Source: Ensifer adhaerens (GTDB taxonomy: Bacteria > Pseudomonadota > Alphaproteobacteria > Rhizobiales > Rhizobiaceae). Taken from it: 64,000 nucleotides of DNA. Shown piece after piece: positions 19,195 through 28,580 of the stretch. The position numbers and the translations under genes are program-made. The stretch covers positions 1,028,795-1,092,794 of the forward strand of contig NZ_JABEKT010000001.1 in the NCBI RefSeq assembly GCF_013283195.1. The letters are read 5' to 3'. The notes beneath the pieces were generated by a model that saw nothing but the letters and a program-made list of their open reading frames with translations, did not search any database and had not been told where the DNA came from. Every line of letters begins with the position of its first letter. Within the stretch, counting starts at the first letter, position 1.

Positions 19195-20226
19195 TCAGGC
19201 GGCCCGCGCTTCCTTGTCCTTCAACTCCAGCTGGCCGCTGGCGGCGAGACGGATCGCCTCCTGCGTGATCGAGCGGCGGGCAATGGCGATATCGCGCGGG
19301 TTGATGCCGGCGTCGCCCATGGCGAGATCGGATTCGATCATGCGGCGCTGACGCGCGCCGATCGAGGCGAGTACCGATTCGCGCAGGTCCGAGGTCGAGC
19401 CACGCAGCGCCATGGTGATGATGTCGGTCGAGACATCGTTGAAGAGCTGAACGCGGCTGCGCTGCGGCATGTATAGAACGTCGTCGAAGAGGAAGATCTT
19501 CGGGCGAACCTTCTTGGCGGATTCCGTGCTGAGCGTTTCGAGCGAGGCAAGCAGGGTGTCGACCTGCGGCTTGTCGAGTTCGTTCATGACCTCGGCGATC
19601 TTTGTCGGGCCGGCGGAGTTGCGCTCGGCTTCCATCTCGCCGATCATTTCCATGACGCGGTTCTCGATTATGGATGCCGCCTTGGGGCTGACGTCCTTCA
19701 TGTTGACGGCACGCTTCAGGATGTCGGGTCGCTGCTCTTCGGGGAGCTGCAGCAGAACCTTTGCGCCGAAGCTCGAAGGCATCATCGACAGCACATAGGC
19801 GATGGTCTGCGGATGTTCCTTGGCCAGTTGCAGCGCGACTGCCACCGGGTCGCATTCCTGCAGTCGGTCCCAGATATTGGCTTCGTAGGACTGGAAGGTG
19901 GCGCGGCGGCCGAGCAGGCCGTCGACTTCATCCGGCGTCAGGCCTTCCTCGAGAATGCTCTCGATCGCCTTGGCGTTGTCCATAAGGCCCGCGCCCTCGG
20001 TGAAGAGGTCCTCGAACTCGTTGACCAGCGCTTCCAGCTCGTGGGGAGGGATGGCCCGCAGCGACTGCGCCGAGGCGATGATCGCCTGCAGTTCGCTCTG
20101 GGTGAAGAACTTCAGCAGCTTTCCGGCGACGGTCTTGCCCATCGCCAGCAGAACGGCCGCTGCCTTATCCGTCTGGTTGAGAGGCCTGGAAAGTGCCTGA
20201 GCCTCAAAACTTTCGAAATCCATCAT
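19195..20226 (-). CDS. fliG: flagellar motor switch protein FliG
   Basis: This 343-residue C-ring protein transmits torque from the stator. It binds FliF with its N-terminal domain and carries the charged torque helix in its C-terminal domain. Typical segments are TDKAAAVLLAMGKTVAGKLL, HPQTIAYVLSMM (EHPQ motif) and FLFDDVLYMPQRSRVQLF. The start is ATG 20226 or the adjacent 20223. It follows fliN by 29 bases in the minus-strand switch operon. Confidence 0.96.
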   Translation of the reverse strand: MMDFESFEAQALSRPLNQTDKAAAVLLAMGKTVAGKLLKFFTQSELQAIIASAQSLRAIPPHELEALVNEFEDLFTEGAGLMDNAKAIESILEEGLTPDEVDGLLGRRATFQSYEANIWDRLQECDPVAVALQLAKEHPQTIAYVLSMMPSSFGAKVLLQLPEEQRPDILKRAVNMKDVSPKAASIIENRVMEMIGEMEAERNSAGPTKIAEVMNELDKPQVDTLLASLETLSTESAKKVRPKIFLFDDVLYMPQRSRVQLFNDVSTDIITMALRGSTSDLRESVLASIGARQRRMIESDLAMGDAGINPRDIAIARRSITQEAIRLAASGQLELKDKEARAA

Positions 20227-20255
20227 GGATTCATCCCTCGCCCAATAATTGGGTT

Positions 20256-20885
20256 CTATGACTTCTTGCTGCCCTTGATCTCGATGAGCTTGACGCCGAA
20301 CCGGGTGTCGTCGCCTTCGAGAACGGTAATTTCACCACGGCCGATAATGCGGCCGTTGACCATGATTTCGACCGGTTCGCCGATCCGCCGGTCGAGCGAA
20401 ATCGTAGCACCTTCGGTCAGGTTCATGAGGCCCGATACCTGCATCCGGCTGGTGCCGAGAACGATCTGGACATCGATCGGAATGTCCATGATCAGGTCGA
20501 GATTGGCGGTCATGCCGCTGCCGGGCGGCGTATCGGTGACAGCTTCACCGGCATCGAACGTCGACGCGCCGAAATCGCTTGCACCGAAGCTGCTGCCGCC
20601 GCCGAAATCGGTGGAGGCCGGGGCAGCCGACAGGTCGCTGCCGAAAGTGTCCGAGCCGAAGTCGCCGCCAAAGGCGCCGAGGCCATCGGCAGGAGCCGCG
20701 AAATCGCCGCCGAATTCGGCGGTTCCGCCGAACGTGTCTTCGCTGCCGAACTCCGCGCCGAAACCAGCCGGTGCGTCCGTGTCCTTCTTGAGAACACCGC
20801 GCAGATCGTCGATCGCCTGGTCGAGTTCCATGTCTCCGACAGCGACTGCGGCCTGTTCGTTGATTGGTGCTTTCTTGGGTGCCAT
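20256..20885 (-). CDS. fliN: flagellar motor switch protein FliN with FG-rich linker
   Basis: This 209-residue C-ring protein is longer than the usual FliN (about 110-140 residues). The conserved SpoA-type core occupies about residues 128-205 ([33 protein letters not shown]). Before it lies a low-complexity segment at 41-110 made of FG repeats with D, S, G and A: ten FG dipeptides in 70 residues. Residues 1-38 form a short conserved helix region. The extension also occurs, as far as I recall, in related rhizobial FliN proteins, but the FG pattern is striking. It lies between fliM and fliG. Confidence 0.93.
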   Translation of the reverse strand: MAPKKAPINEQAAVAVGDMELDQAIDDLRGVLKKDTDAPAGFGAEFGSEDTFGGTAEFGGDFAAPADGLGAFGGDFGSDTFGSDLSAAPASTDFGGGSSFGASDFGASTFDAGEAVTDTPPGSGMTANLDLIMDIPIDVQIVLGTSRMQVSGLMNLTEGATISLDRRIGEPVEIMVNGRIIGRGEITVLEGDDTRFGVKLIEIKGSKKS

Positions 20886-20945
20886 GTGCGAACTATTCCA
20901 GTTGAAGCTTGCCTCAGGCCTACTGCCTGTCGACGGCGAGCCGAA

Positions 20946-21893
20946 TTAACTCATGATGTGGCGAAGGATGTCCTGCTCGGAACCGTGGGTATCCTTGACC
21001 CGCACGGTATATTTCGCACCCGAACGGCCGAACTCGCAGACGTAGAGGTCGCGGCCGTTGGCGTTTACGTCGACGCGAACGTCCTGGGCATCGTGGAAGG
21101 GAATGACGTCACCTGCCTGGAGACGGCTGATCGTCTCGAGCGTCAGGCTCTCCAACCGGATCCGCGCCTCGATCGTGACGGCGGAGCGACGAACCTGCTC
21201 CTCCATCTGCTCGGTCCATTCGGTCTTCTGCTTGCGGTGCTGTCCGGCGCCCTTTGGAAACACGACCTGCGTCTTCAGGAGCACGCTTTGCGGCACGATG
21301 ATCGAGAAGGTAGACAGGACAGGACCGAACCCGATCGTCATGTCGATTGCCGCCGCATGCACGTCCTCGACCGTCGGGTCAGGTTTGCCGCGCGCAGCGC
21401 TGTTCTGTGCGCGCGCAACGATCGGCTCGAAGCCGCCCGGCGCGTTGACCGCGGTGCGCAGCACGTCGGCAATCTTCTCCAGGATCGGTTGGGCGACGTC
21501 GATTTCGATCGGGGAAAGCGTGCGCGGTTGCGGCTCTTCTATATCCGTCGGCTCAGCCCCCAGCAGCGCCTCGACCAGGGTGATAATGATCGGGCTGTCG
21601 CAGCTGATCTGAAAGTCGGGGCACCAGTTGCGCAAGGAGACGTCGCCGATCAGCACGCCGCTGCCGAGCTCGGCGATCAGATTGTTGCGAAGTCCGGTGC
21701 GGAAGCCCGCATAGGCGATGGCGATGTCGAGGCCGGTTTCCGCCTTGCAGATGTCGGGAAGGAACTCGCCGAATACGTGGCCGAGATCGAGTGCGACCCG
21801 GCCGATCGCGCGGTCGTCGCCAAGCGCGCCGGTCATGCGTGCCAGCAGTTTCCTGTCGAAGGGGTGAACGTTTGTTGTTGTACCTGACATCAT
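20946..21893 (-). CDS. fliM: flagellar motor switch protein FliM
   Basis: This 315-residue middle C-ring protein is the usual target of CheY-P and sets rotation speed or direction. The central CheC-like domain (about 50-220) and the C-terminal SpoA domain (AVTIEARIRLESLTLETISRL) are visible. The N-terminal CheY-binding motif of enteric FliM (LSQxEIDALL) is not seen. The start is ATG 21893 or the adjacent 21890. It begins four bases after motA, so the stator and switch genes form one transcription unit. Confidence 0.92.
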   Translation of the reverse strand: MMSGTTTNVHPFDRKLLARMTGALGDDRAIGRVALDLGHVFGEFLPDICKAETGLDIAIAYAGFRTGLRNNLIAELGSGVLIGDVSLRNWCPDFQISCDSPIIITLVEALLGAEPTDIEEPQPRTLSPIEIDVAQPILEKIADVLRTAVNAPGGFEPIVARAQNSAARGKPDPTVEDVHAAAIDMTIGFGPVLSTFSIIVPQSVLLKTQVVFPKGAGQHRKQKTEWTEQMEEQVRRSAVTIEARIRLESLTLETISRLQAGDVIPFHDAQDVRVDVNANGRDLYVCEFGRSGAKYTVRVKDTHGSEQDILRHIMS

Positions 21894-21897
21894 CGGA

Positions 21898-22776
21898 TCA
21901 AGCCGCCTTGCTTTCGCTGCCGCCGCCGGGGTTCATCATTTCCTGCTCGACTGCATCGATCGAAGGACGCTCATAGGCCGAAATCGTTTTGCGGCCATAT
22001 TCGAGCGCGACCTGCGGAACCGAGCCGTTCATGTAGGCAAGCAGCGTCTGCTTGACGATGATGTAGAGGCGGTTCTGCTTTTCACGCACCGATTTGATGT
22101 TGGCGACGATGGGCGCAACGATCGAGTAGGAGAGGAACACGCCGAGCAGGGTGCCGACGAGTGCGGCGGCGATCTTGGCGCCGAGAACCTCAGGCGCCTC
22201 GCTGATCGCGCCCATGGCTTTGATAACGCCGAGAACAGCCGCGACGATGCCGATCGCCGGGAAGGCGTCGCCCATGATCGTCAGTGCGTGGTAGGACTTC
22301 ATCTTGTCGTGGGTGATGGTCTGGATTTCTTCGTCCATCAGCGCCTCGATCTCGTGCGAGCGGGCATTGCCGATGATGATCAGCCGGACGTAGTCGCAGA
22401 TGAAGGCCGTCAGTTCCTTGTTCTTAAGGACGGTTGGCGCCGACTGGAAGATCGACGATTCCTCGGGGTTGTCGATGTGGCTTTCGATCTCGTTGCGCGA
22501 CTTCGTTCTGAGATCGCGCATCAGCGAGTAGAGAACGCCGAGCGTATCGAGATACTCCCGCTCCTTGGGAACCTTGTGGCGAAAGGCTTCGCCGAGAGCT
22601 TTGCCGGTATCCTTCACCACCTTCATGGAGTTGGCCATGATGAAGCCGCCGATACCGGCGCCGCCGATAATCAGCAGTTCGAAAGGCTGGTTGAGGACTT
22701 CCATATGGCCGCCCATGGCCACGTAGCCGCCGAGAATACAGCCGAAAGTCACAAGAAGCCCGATGATGATGTTCAT
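21898..22776 (-). CDS. motA: flagellar stator protein MotA
   Basis: This 292-residue inner-membrane proton-channel subunit has four membrane spans: two near the N-terminus (residues about 1-50) and two around residues 165-220. The cytoplasmic loop carries the charged residues that touch FliG. Functional prolines are visible in [16 protein letters not shown]. It pairs with MotB, which is encoded 17 kb away at 39907. It heads the minus-strand operon motA-fliM-fliN-fliG and is divergent from the DUF1217 gene. Confidence 0.95.
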   Translation of the reverse strand: MNIIIGLLVTFGCILGGYVAMGGHMEVLNQPFELLIIGGAGIGGFIMANSMKVVKDTGKALGEAFRHKVPKEREYLDTLGVLYSLMRDLRTKSRNEIESHIDNPEESSIFQSAPTVLKNKELTAFICDYVRLIIIGNARSHEIEALMDEEIQTITHDKMKSYHALTIMGDAFPAIGIVAAVLGVIKAMGAISEAPEVLGAKIAAALVGTLLGVFLSYSIVAPIVANIKSVREKQNRLYIIVKQTLLAYMNGSVPQVALEYGRKTISAYERPSIDAVEQEMMNPGGGSESKAA

Positions 22777-22877
22777 TTTCGATACCCGTCACGATCCCAT
22801 TTTCGTCTATCGGGATAAGGTCTCTTCCTTGTGTGAGGCTGGCCGCCTAGGTCGCGGGAATCATTGCATGGAACAGG

Positions 22878-22899
22878 TTCGCGCAAGCCAATCCAGGCA
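22878..22899 (+). promoter_or_regulatory. class II flagellar promoter motif upstream of the DUF1217-flgF operon
   Basis: TTCGCGCAAG with a weaker second half (GCA instead of CTA after nine bases). It lies in the gap between divergent motA and the DUF1217 gene, about 60 bases before the latter. It is one of six related sites in the window. Confidence 0.4.
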
Positions 22900-22960
22900 G
22901 GGTTTGCTATGGCCGGCTGTCCAGTCGCGCCCGTCTCATTCCGCTAAGGGCGATCCGACC

Positions 22961-23740
22961 GTGACCACGACCTATACGAGCTACAAGCTGATCACAGCCG
23001 ACTTGGGCAAGTCGCTGGAGCGTGTCGCCAAAGAGCCTGATGTCGCTCGCGAGACCGAATATTACCTCTCGAAGATCGGCGACATCAAAACCATCGACCA
23101 GTTCTTCGCCGACACGCGGCTGTATAATTACGCGATCAAGGCGCACGGCCTGGAAGACATGGGCTACGCCAAGGCATTCATGCGCAAGGTGCTGACCGAA
23201 GGCGTCGATAACGAGGATGCGTTCGCCAACAAGCTGACCGACAGCCGTTACAAGCAGCTGGTCGAATCGCTGAATTTCGCCCGCCAAGGCGAGGCCGCCA
23301 CGTCCTTCGATCGTGCCCAGAAGGGTGTCGTCGACAAATACGCCCGCGAGACGCTCGAGCAGAGTGCCGGCGAAGAGAACGCCGGTGTGCGCCTTGCGCT
23401 CTATTTCGCGCGGATGGCGCCGTCGATTAACAGTGGCTATGCCATCATTGCCGACGAGGCACTGGCGCAGGTGGTGCGCACGACGCTGCAGCTCCCCAAC
23501 GAATTCGCCGGAACCGAAGTCGATCGTCAGGCGGCCGCCTACGAGGCCGCAATCGATCTCAAGGACTTCCAGGATCCGGCCAAGCTGACGGATTTTCTCG
23601 ATCGCTTTACGGCTCTCTGGGAAATCGACAATTCAACGGACGGTTATGACCCGCTTGCGGTTTTCGGTGCGTCGAGCGGCTACGGCATCTCTTCCGACCT
23701 GCTTCTGTCCATCAACAGTCTGAAACTCGGGGGACGCTGA
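22961..23740 (+). CDS. DUF1217-type flagellar-cluster protein
   Basis: This 259-residue protein matches what I know of DUF1217 proteins, which sit in flagellar clusters of Rhizobiales. The start is taken as GTG 22961 (VTTTYTSYKLI) with TAAGGG ten bases upstream; the open frame extends further upstream without family resemblance. Segments include ETEYYLSKIGDIKTIDQFF and GLEDMGYAKAFMRKVLTEG. There is no signal peptide or membrane span. It is the first gene of an operon with flgF and fliI, two bases before flgF, which suggests a role in rod export or assembly. No biochemical function is known to me. Confidence 0.8.
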   Translation: MTTTYTSYKLITADLGKSLERVAKEPDVARETEYYLSKIGDIKTIDQFFADTRLYNYAIKAHGLEDMGYAKAFMRKVLTEGVDNEDAFANKLTDSRYKQLVESLNFARQGEAATSFDRAQKGVVDKYARETLEQSAGEENAGVRLALYFARMAPSINSGYAIIADEALAQVVRTTLQLPNEFAGTEVDRQAAAYEAAIDLKDFQDPAKLTDFLDRFTALWEIDNSTDGYDPLAVFGASSGYGISSDLLLSINSLKLGGR

Positions 23741-23742
23741 AC

Positions 23743-24468
23743 GTGCAGACCGGTCTTTACGTCGCGATTTCGTCGCAGATGGCGCTTGAAAAGCGCCTCA
23801 ACACCCTTGCCGACAACATCGCAAACTCCGGCACTGTCGGTTTCCGCGGCACGGAAGTGAAGTTCAACCAGATGCTCGGCGACACCAAGCCGACGAAGGT
23901 TTCCTACGTCAGCAAGGGCGAGGAATTCCTCAATACCAACAATGGTTCGCTGACGCGCACCGGGGCCGCGCTCGACTTTGCCGTCAAGGGCGACGCCTGG
24001 TTCCAGATTGACACGCCTTCCGGTCCGGCGTTGACGCGCGACGGTCGCTTTACCCTGACGGAGACCGGCGAACTGGTGACCATTCGCGGTTATCCGGTTC
24101 TCGACGCCGGCGGCGCGCCGATCCAGATCAACGGCTCGGGCGGTGAGGTAACCGTCGGCGCTGATGGCGCCCTGCACCAGAACGGTGTCGCCGTGGCATC
24201 GCTCGGTCTCTACCAGGCGGACTTCAGCAAGGGTTTCATTCGCCTCGACAACAGCGCCGTGCTTCCGACGGTACAGCCCGAACCGGTCGTCGATCGCTTC
24301 GATGTTGGCGTCATGCAGGGTTTCCTCGAGGAATCCAACGTCAACGCCGTCGCTGAAATGTCGCAGCTGATCATGGTCACCCGCGCCTTCGACAACATCA
24401 CCGCGCTGATGCGTGACAGCGAAGGATCGCTCAGTGAAGCGATCAAGACGCTCGGTGGCAGCCGCTAA
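23743..24468 (+). CDS. flgF: flagellar proximal rod protein FlgF
   Basis: This 241-residue rod protein is exported by the flagellar apparatus. It has the N-terminal rod signature (LNTLADNIANSGTVGFRGTE) and the C-terminal FlgBB motif (EESNVNAVAEMSQLIMVTR). The start codon is GTG 23743, with GGGGGA eight bases upstream. It lies two bases after the DUF1217 gene and 18 bases before fliI. Confidence 0.94.
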   Translation: MQTGLYVAISSQMALEKRLNTLADNIANSGTVGFRGTEVKFNQMLGDTKPTKVSYVSKGEEFLNTNNGSLTRTGAALDFAVKGDAWFQIDTPSGPALTRDGRFTLTETGELVTIRGYPVLDAGGAPIQINGSGGEVTVGADGALHQNGVAVASLGLYQADFSKGFIRLDNSAVLPTVQPEPVVDRFDVGVMQGFLEESNVNAVAEMSQLIMVTRAFDNITALMRDSEGSLSEAIKTLGGSR

Positions 24469-24486
24469 GGCGTGACAGGAAACGGC

Positions 24487-25887
24487 ATGGAACGCGAAGG
24501 CCTGAAGACGAGCGCCGCATCGACATCGCTGGCTGCCCTTGCCGGCCTGGTCGAGCGTTACGCCAAACCCGAACATTCGATCGCGCCGGGCGGCCATGTC
24601 CAGACGATCTCGCCGGGCCACTACACCGTGACCGGCCTGTCGCGGCATGTGCGGCTAGGCGATTTCGTCGCGCACAAGAGTTCGACCGGTACGCATCTCG
24701 GCGAAGTCGTGCGGGTCGAGCCCGAGCGCGTCGTCGTCTGCCCGATCGAGCCCGGCGACCCCATCGGCATCCACGATACCGTCATCCGCAAGGGCGCCTT
24801 CCGTGTCGCGCCGACAGACCAATGGTGCGGCCGGGCGATCAATGCCCTTGCCGAGCCGATCGACGGCCTCGGCCCGCTGTTGCAGGGTGACGTTCGCCGC
24901 TCGATTTCCAACACGGCACCGCCATCGATGACACGCAAGCGCGTCGAGCAGGGCTTCCGTACCGGTGTGCGGGCTATCGACATCTTTTCGCCGCTCTGCC
25001 TTGGGCAGCGCCTCGGCATTTTTGCCGGTTCCGGCGTCGGAAAATCGACGCTGCTGTCGATGCTGGCGCGCGCCGATGCGTTCGACAAGGTGGTCATCGC
25101 GCTGGTCGGCGAACGCGGCCGCGAAGTGCGCGAATTCATCGAAGACACGCTCGGTGACAATCTCTCCAAGTCGGTGGCAGTTGTCGCCACCAGCGACGAG
25201 AGCCCGATGCTGCGCAAGATGGCACCGCTGACGGCCGTCACCATTGCCGAGCATTATCGCGACAACGGCGACAACGTGCTGTTGATCGTCGACAGTGTCA
25301 CCCGTTTTGCCCACGCCATCCGCGAAGTGGCGACCGCATCTGGCGAGCCGCCGATCGCCCGTGGTTATCCCGCGTCGGTCTTTACCGAATTGCCGCGCCT
25401 GCTCGAGCGCGCAGGCCCAGGCGCCGAGGGCGCAGGCACCATCACCGCGATCATCTCGATTCTGGTGGACGGCGACAACCACAACGACCCCATCGCGGAC
25501 TCGACGCGCGGCATTCTCGACGGGCACATCGTGCTCGAACGCAGTCTGGCGGAAGAAGGGCGTTATCCGCCGATCAATCCGCTGGCATCGATCTCCCGTC
25601 TGGCGCGCAAGGCCTGGACGCCGGACCAGGAAAAGCTGGTGTCACGGCTGAAGTCGTTGATCCACCGCTTCGAGGAAACGCGCGACCTGCGCCTGATCGG
25701 CGGCTACCGCCCCGGCGGCGATCCCGATCTCGACATGGCGATCAAGCAGGTTCCTGTCATCTACGACGTTCTGACGCAAACGGCGGGCGAGCCGCCGACG
25801 CAGGATGCATTTTCCGATCTTGCCGGCGCGCTGAAAGCCGCTGCGATGGGCAATCAGCCGGGTGCTGCAGGGATGAGGCCGAGGTGA
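24487..25887 (+). CDS. fliI: flagellum-specific ATPase FliI
   Basis: This 466-residue cytoplasmic ATPase is related to the F1 beta subunit and helps load export substrates. Walker A is GSGVGKST near residue 183 (IFAGSGVGKSTLLSML) and Walker B is NVLLIVDSVTRFAHA. ATG 24487 is preferred over GTG 24472 because AGGA lies eight bases before it. Its TGA overlaps the next gene's ATG (TGATG). Its regulators FliH and FliJ are encoded far away, if the FliH-like (39257) and FliJ-like (53617) genes are correctly named. Confidence 0.95.
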   Translation: MEREGLKTSAASTSLAALAGLVERYAKPEHSIAPGGHVQTISPGHYTVTGLSRHVRLGDFVAHKSSTGTHLGEVVRVEPERVVVCPIEPGDPIGIHDTVIRKGAFRVAPTDQWCGRAINALAEPIDGLGPLLQGDVRRSISNTAPPSMTRKRVEQGFRTGVRAIDIFSPLCLGQRLGIFAGSGVGKSTLLSMLARADAFDKVVIALVGERGREVREFIEDTLGDNLSKSVAVVATSDESPMLRKMAPLTAVTIAEHYRDNGDNVLLIVDSVTRFAHAIREVATASGEPPIARGYPASVFTELPRLLERAGPGAEGAGTITAIISILVDGDNHNDPIADSTRGILDGHIVLERSLAEEGRYPPINPLASISRLARKAWTPDQEKLVSRLKSLIHRFEETRDLRLIGGYRPGGDPDLDMAIKQVPVIYDVLTQTAGEPPTQDAFSDLAGALKAAAMGNQPGAAGMRPR

Positions 25888-26444
25888 TGGGTGTGACGGA
25901 TTACGACGCGGACGAAACGATCCATCAGCGCAAGCGTGAAGGCGGCATGCCGATGATCGACAAGGCGCTGGCGGCAACCGGCATCATGCTGGCGGCACTT
26001 GCGACCTTCTTTCCCTGGTATGCCTTCTTCAACCAGGACAAGTTCACGATGCCGCCGTTGTGGCAGGGGTCGACGCGCGATCTGCCGGAGAAGCCGGCAC
26101 GCAATGTTCTGTCCGTCTCGCCGTTGGCGATGTCCGACATGGACGGCGAGACCGTCGCCGCAATCGACCACCTGACGACGGCAACCGTTCCAAGTCTTGG
26201 CGGCGGTCCTGCCGCCGAGGGTAAGGCACCGCAGGAAGGGCTAGAACAGCCGTTCCCGGGCAAAACTGGCTTCAAGCTGATGCACGTCGCCAACGGGCGC
26301 GCTCTGATCGAGGACACGACCGGCATGTATATCGTGCGCATCGGCTCGATCCTGCCCGACAACAGCCGCCTGGCGACGCTTGAAGAGCGCGATGGCCGCT
26401 GGGTGATGATCACCTCGAGCGGCGACATCTACCGGGCCGACTGA
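25887..26444 (+). CDS. conserved hypothetical membrane-anchored protein after fliI
   Basis: This 185-residue protein's ATG overlaps the fliI stop by one base, so it is translationally coupled. An N-terminal cytoplasmic tail (about 30 residues) is followed by one membrane span (ATGIMLAALATFFPWYAFF). A periplasmic domain ends in a small beta-rich fold (KLMHVANGRALIEDTTGMYI, RDGRWVMITSSGDIYRAD). S. meliloti has an uncharacterised gene at the same place. The position suggests a flagellar assembly or motor-associated role, but the sequence gives no function. Confidence 0.82.
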   Translation: MGVTDYDADETIHQRKREGGMPMIDKALAATGIMLAALATFFPWYAFFNQDKFTMPPLWQGSTRDLPEKPARNVLSVSPLAMSDMDGETVAAIDHLTTATVPSLGGGPAAEGKAPQEGLEQPFPGKTGFKLMHVANGRALIEDTTGMYIVRIGSILPDNSRLATLEERDGRWVMITSSGDIYRAD

Positions 26445-26469
26445 CCAGCCATCGCATTTTCCGGATATC

Positions 26470-26507
26470 TTGTCCGTTGCGGGTTCATCGCGATCCGCAA
26501 CGGACAA
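26470..26507. repeat. 13-bp perfect inverted repeat upstream of flgB
   Basis: TTGTCCGTTGCGG (26470-26482) and CCGCAACGGACAA (26495-26507) are perfect inverted copies with a 12-base spacer. No T-run follows on either strand. It lies 25 bases after the preceding stop and 60 bases before the flgB promoter motif, so it may end the upstream transcript or bind a dimeric protein. Confidence 0.7.
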
Positions 26508-26566
26508 TGTCGTGCGCAATCCGAATGCGCCCGGCCTCCGAGGCAGGCTTGTTTCTGACGACAAGT

Positions 26567-26588
26567 CCCACGCAAGATTACCCACCTA
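26567..26588 (+). promoter_or_regulatory. class II flagellar promoter motif upstream of flgB
   Basis: CCCACGCAAG followed nine bases later by CTA, 30 bases before the chosen flgB start. It is closest to the flgE site (TTCACGCAAG-N9-CTA). Recurrence before other flagellar operons is the only evidence. Confidence 0.45.
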
Positions 26589-26617
26589 GGTTCGCATCAC
26601 CAAGCATGGAGCTTTTG

Positions 26618-26998
26618 ATGCAACCGATTCAGCTTTTCGAACTCGCGTCCCGGCAGGCCCAGTGGCTGACCGTCCGCCAGAACGTGGTGGCCGGCAACAT
26701 CGCTAATGCGAATACGCCGCACTACAAGGCCAAGGACGTCAAGCCGTTCGAAAGCGTGTTGCAAAACACCGGCATTCAGATGGCTGCGACCAACAAGGCC
26801 CACTTCACCGAGAGCCTTGCAGCCTCTCAGGTGGCCGAGGTCGGCATGCTCGACGGCGTTCAGATCCAGCAATCCGGCAACAGCGTCGCGATCGAGCAGG
26901 AAATGATGAAGACAGGTGAGATCAAGCGCGACTACGAGCTCAGTGCCGGGCTCGTCAAGGCGTTTCACCGTATGATGCTCATGACGGTACGGAAGTAA
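26618..26998 (+). CDS. flgB: flagellar proximal rod protein FlgB
   Basis: This 126-residue rod protein has the signature [19 protein letters not shown] near its N-terminus and the C-terminal helix [15 protein letters not shown]. The start at ATG 26618 ([13 protein letters not shown]) is chosen because GGAG lies seven bases upstream; ATG 26606 would add four residues. It heads the operon flgB-flgC-fliE-flgG-flgA-flgI-motE-flgH-fliL-fliP, which makes the rod, rings and export gate. Confidence 0.94.
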   Translation: MQPIQLFELASRQAQWLTVRQNVVAGNIANANTPHYKAKDVKPFESVLQNTGIQMAATNKAHFTESLAASQVAEVGMLDGVQIQQSGNSVAIEQEMMKTGEIKRDYELSAGLVKAFHRMMLMTVRK

Positions 26999-27003
26999 CA
27001 ACC

Positions 27004-27423
27004 ATGGATCCTTTGACTTCGGCCATGAAGGTCTCGGCATCCGGTCTGCAGGCAGAATCGACCCGCCTGCGCATCGTTTCCGAAAATATCGCCAATGCAC
27101 GCTCCTCGGGCGACGTGCCCGGCGCCGATCCGTACCGGCGCAAGACCATCAGCTTTGCAGCCGAAGTCGACAGGGCCAGCGGTGCGTCGCTCGTCGAAAT
27201 CGAGCGGCTCGGCACGGATGATTCGAACTTCACCATCGAATTCGATCCGGGCAACCCGGCGGCCGACGAGAAGGGCATGGTCAAGATGCCGAACGTCAAC
27301 ATCCTGGTTGAAATGGCCGATATGCGCGAAGCCAATCGCGCCTATGAAGCCAACCTGCAGACGATCAAGCAGTCGCGCGACCTGGTTTCCCAAACAATCG
27401 ACCTGTTGAGAGCATCACAATAA
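27004..27423 (+). CDS. flgC: flagellar proximal rod protein FlgC
   Basis: This 139-residue rod protein has the family motif [17 protein letters not shown] and the C-terminal block [20 protein letters not shown]. It begins five bases after flgB, and its TAA overlaps the fliE ATG (TAATG). Length and motifs are standard, and it would assemble in the proximal rod with FlgB and FlgF. Confidence 0.95.
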   Translation: MDPLTSAMKVSASGLQAESTRLRIVSENIANARSSGDVPGADPYRRKTISFAAEVDRASGASLVEIERLGTDDSNFTIEFDPGNPAADEKGMVKMPNVNILVEMADMREANRAYEANLQTIKQSRDLVSQTIDLLRASQ

Positions 27424-27764
27424 TGATCGACGCAATTAATTCAGTCGGCGCATTTTCGGTCATGAAAGAGGCCGAGGGTACCCGCCTTACGTCCTCTTCG
27501 TCGTCGGTTTTCGGCGCAGCTGCCGCAGCGCCCGCAGCCCCCCAATCCCAGAGCTTCGCTTCGGTTCTCGGCGACATGGCGACCGACGCCATCGGTGCCA
27601 TGAAGAAGGCCGAAGGCGCCTCGCTCGACGGCATCCGCGGCCAGGCCAACACCCGTGAAGTCGTCGATGCGGTGATGAACGCCGAACAGTCGCTTCAGAC
27701 CGCAATCGCGATCCGCGACAAGGTGGTCACCGCCTACCTCGAAATCGCGCGCATGCAGATCTAA
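27423..27764 (+). CDS. fliE: flagellar hook-basal body protein FliE
   Basis: This 113-residue protein joins the MS ring to the rod. The C-terminal part, [20 protein letters not shown] followed by [12 protein letters not shown], is the diagnostic FliE segment. The N-terminal half is Ser/Ala-rich and less conserved. The start overlaps the flgC stop, and the gene ends ten bases before flgG. Confidence 0.95.
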   Translation: MIDAINSVGAFSVMKEAEGTRLTSSSSSVFGAAAAAPAAPQSQSFASVLGDMATDAIGAMKKAEGASLDGIRGQANTREVVDAVMNAEQSLQTAIAIRDKVVTAYLEIARMQI

Positions 27765-27774
27765 GGAACGAGAC

Positions 27775-28563
27775 ATGAAGGCCCTTTCCATTGCCGCAAC
27801 CGGCATGAACGCCCAGCAGCTGAACCTTGAAGTGATCGCGAACAACATCGCGAACATCAACACGACCGGCTACAAGCGTGCCCGCGCAGAGTTTTCCGAC
27901 CTGCTCTATCAAACCGAACGCGCCCAGGGCGTGCCGAACCGCTCCAACCAGGCGATCGTTCCGGAAGGCGCGATCATCGGTCTTGGCGTCCAGACGGCCG
28001 CTGTGCGCAACCTGCATATCCAGGGCAGCCTAGTCAGCACCGGCAACGACTACGACCTCGCGCTCGTAGGCCGCGGCTGGTTCCAGGTGGAAACGCCCGA
28101 TGGCGAAACGGTCTATACCCGTGCCGGCGCCTTCAACAAGAATGCCCAGGGCCAGCTCGTCACCATCGACGGCTACACCGTCGTGCCCGGAATAACGGTT
28201 CCGCAGGACGCCACCGAAATCGCCTTCACCAGCTCCGGTCAGGTCATGGTGCGTGTCGGCAACGATCCGGCGATGCAGGAAATCGGCCAGCTGACGGTCG
28301 CCAACTTCGTCAATGAAGCGGGCCTCGAGCCGCAGGGCGAAAACCTCTTCAAGCAGACGCCTGCCTCTGGCGAGCCGATCGTCGGCACGCCGGCTGATCC
28401 GGGCTTCGCGCTGATCAAGCAGAAATATCTCGAAGCGTCGAACGTCGATCCGGTCAAGGAAATCACCGATCTGATCTCGGCCCAGCGCGCCTATGAGATG
28501 AACTCCAAGATCATCCAGGCCGCAGACGAAATGGCGGCTACGGTGAGCAAGAACCTCAGGTAA
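27775..28563 (+). CDS. flgG: flagellar distal rod protein FlgG
   Basis: This 262-residue distal rod protein is the standard length. Typical motifs are [20 protein letters not shown] at residues about 23-42, the central [20 protein letters not shown], and the C-terminal [20 protein letters not shown]. It lies between fliE and flgA. The ATG has AAGGA six bases upstream. Confidence 0.97.
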   Translation: MKALSIAATGMNAQQLNLEVIANNIANINTTGYKRARAEFSDLLYQTERAQGVPNRSNQAIVPEGAIIGLGVQTAAVRNLHIQGSLVSTGNDYDLALVGRGWFQVETPDGETVYTRAGAFNKNAQGQLVTIDGYTVVPGITVPQDATEIAFTSSGQVMVRVGNDPAMQEIGQLTVANFVNEAGLEPQGENLFKQTPASGEPIVGTPADPGFALIKQKYLEASNVDPVKEITDLISAQRAYEMNSKIIQAADEMAATVSKNLR

Positions 28564-28580
28564 CGGAAGAGGGGGCAAAC

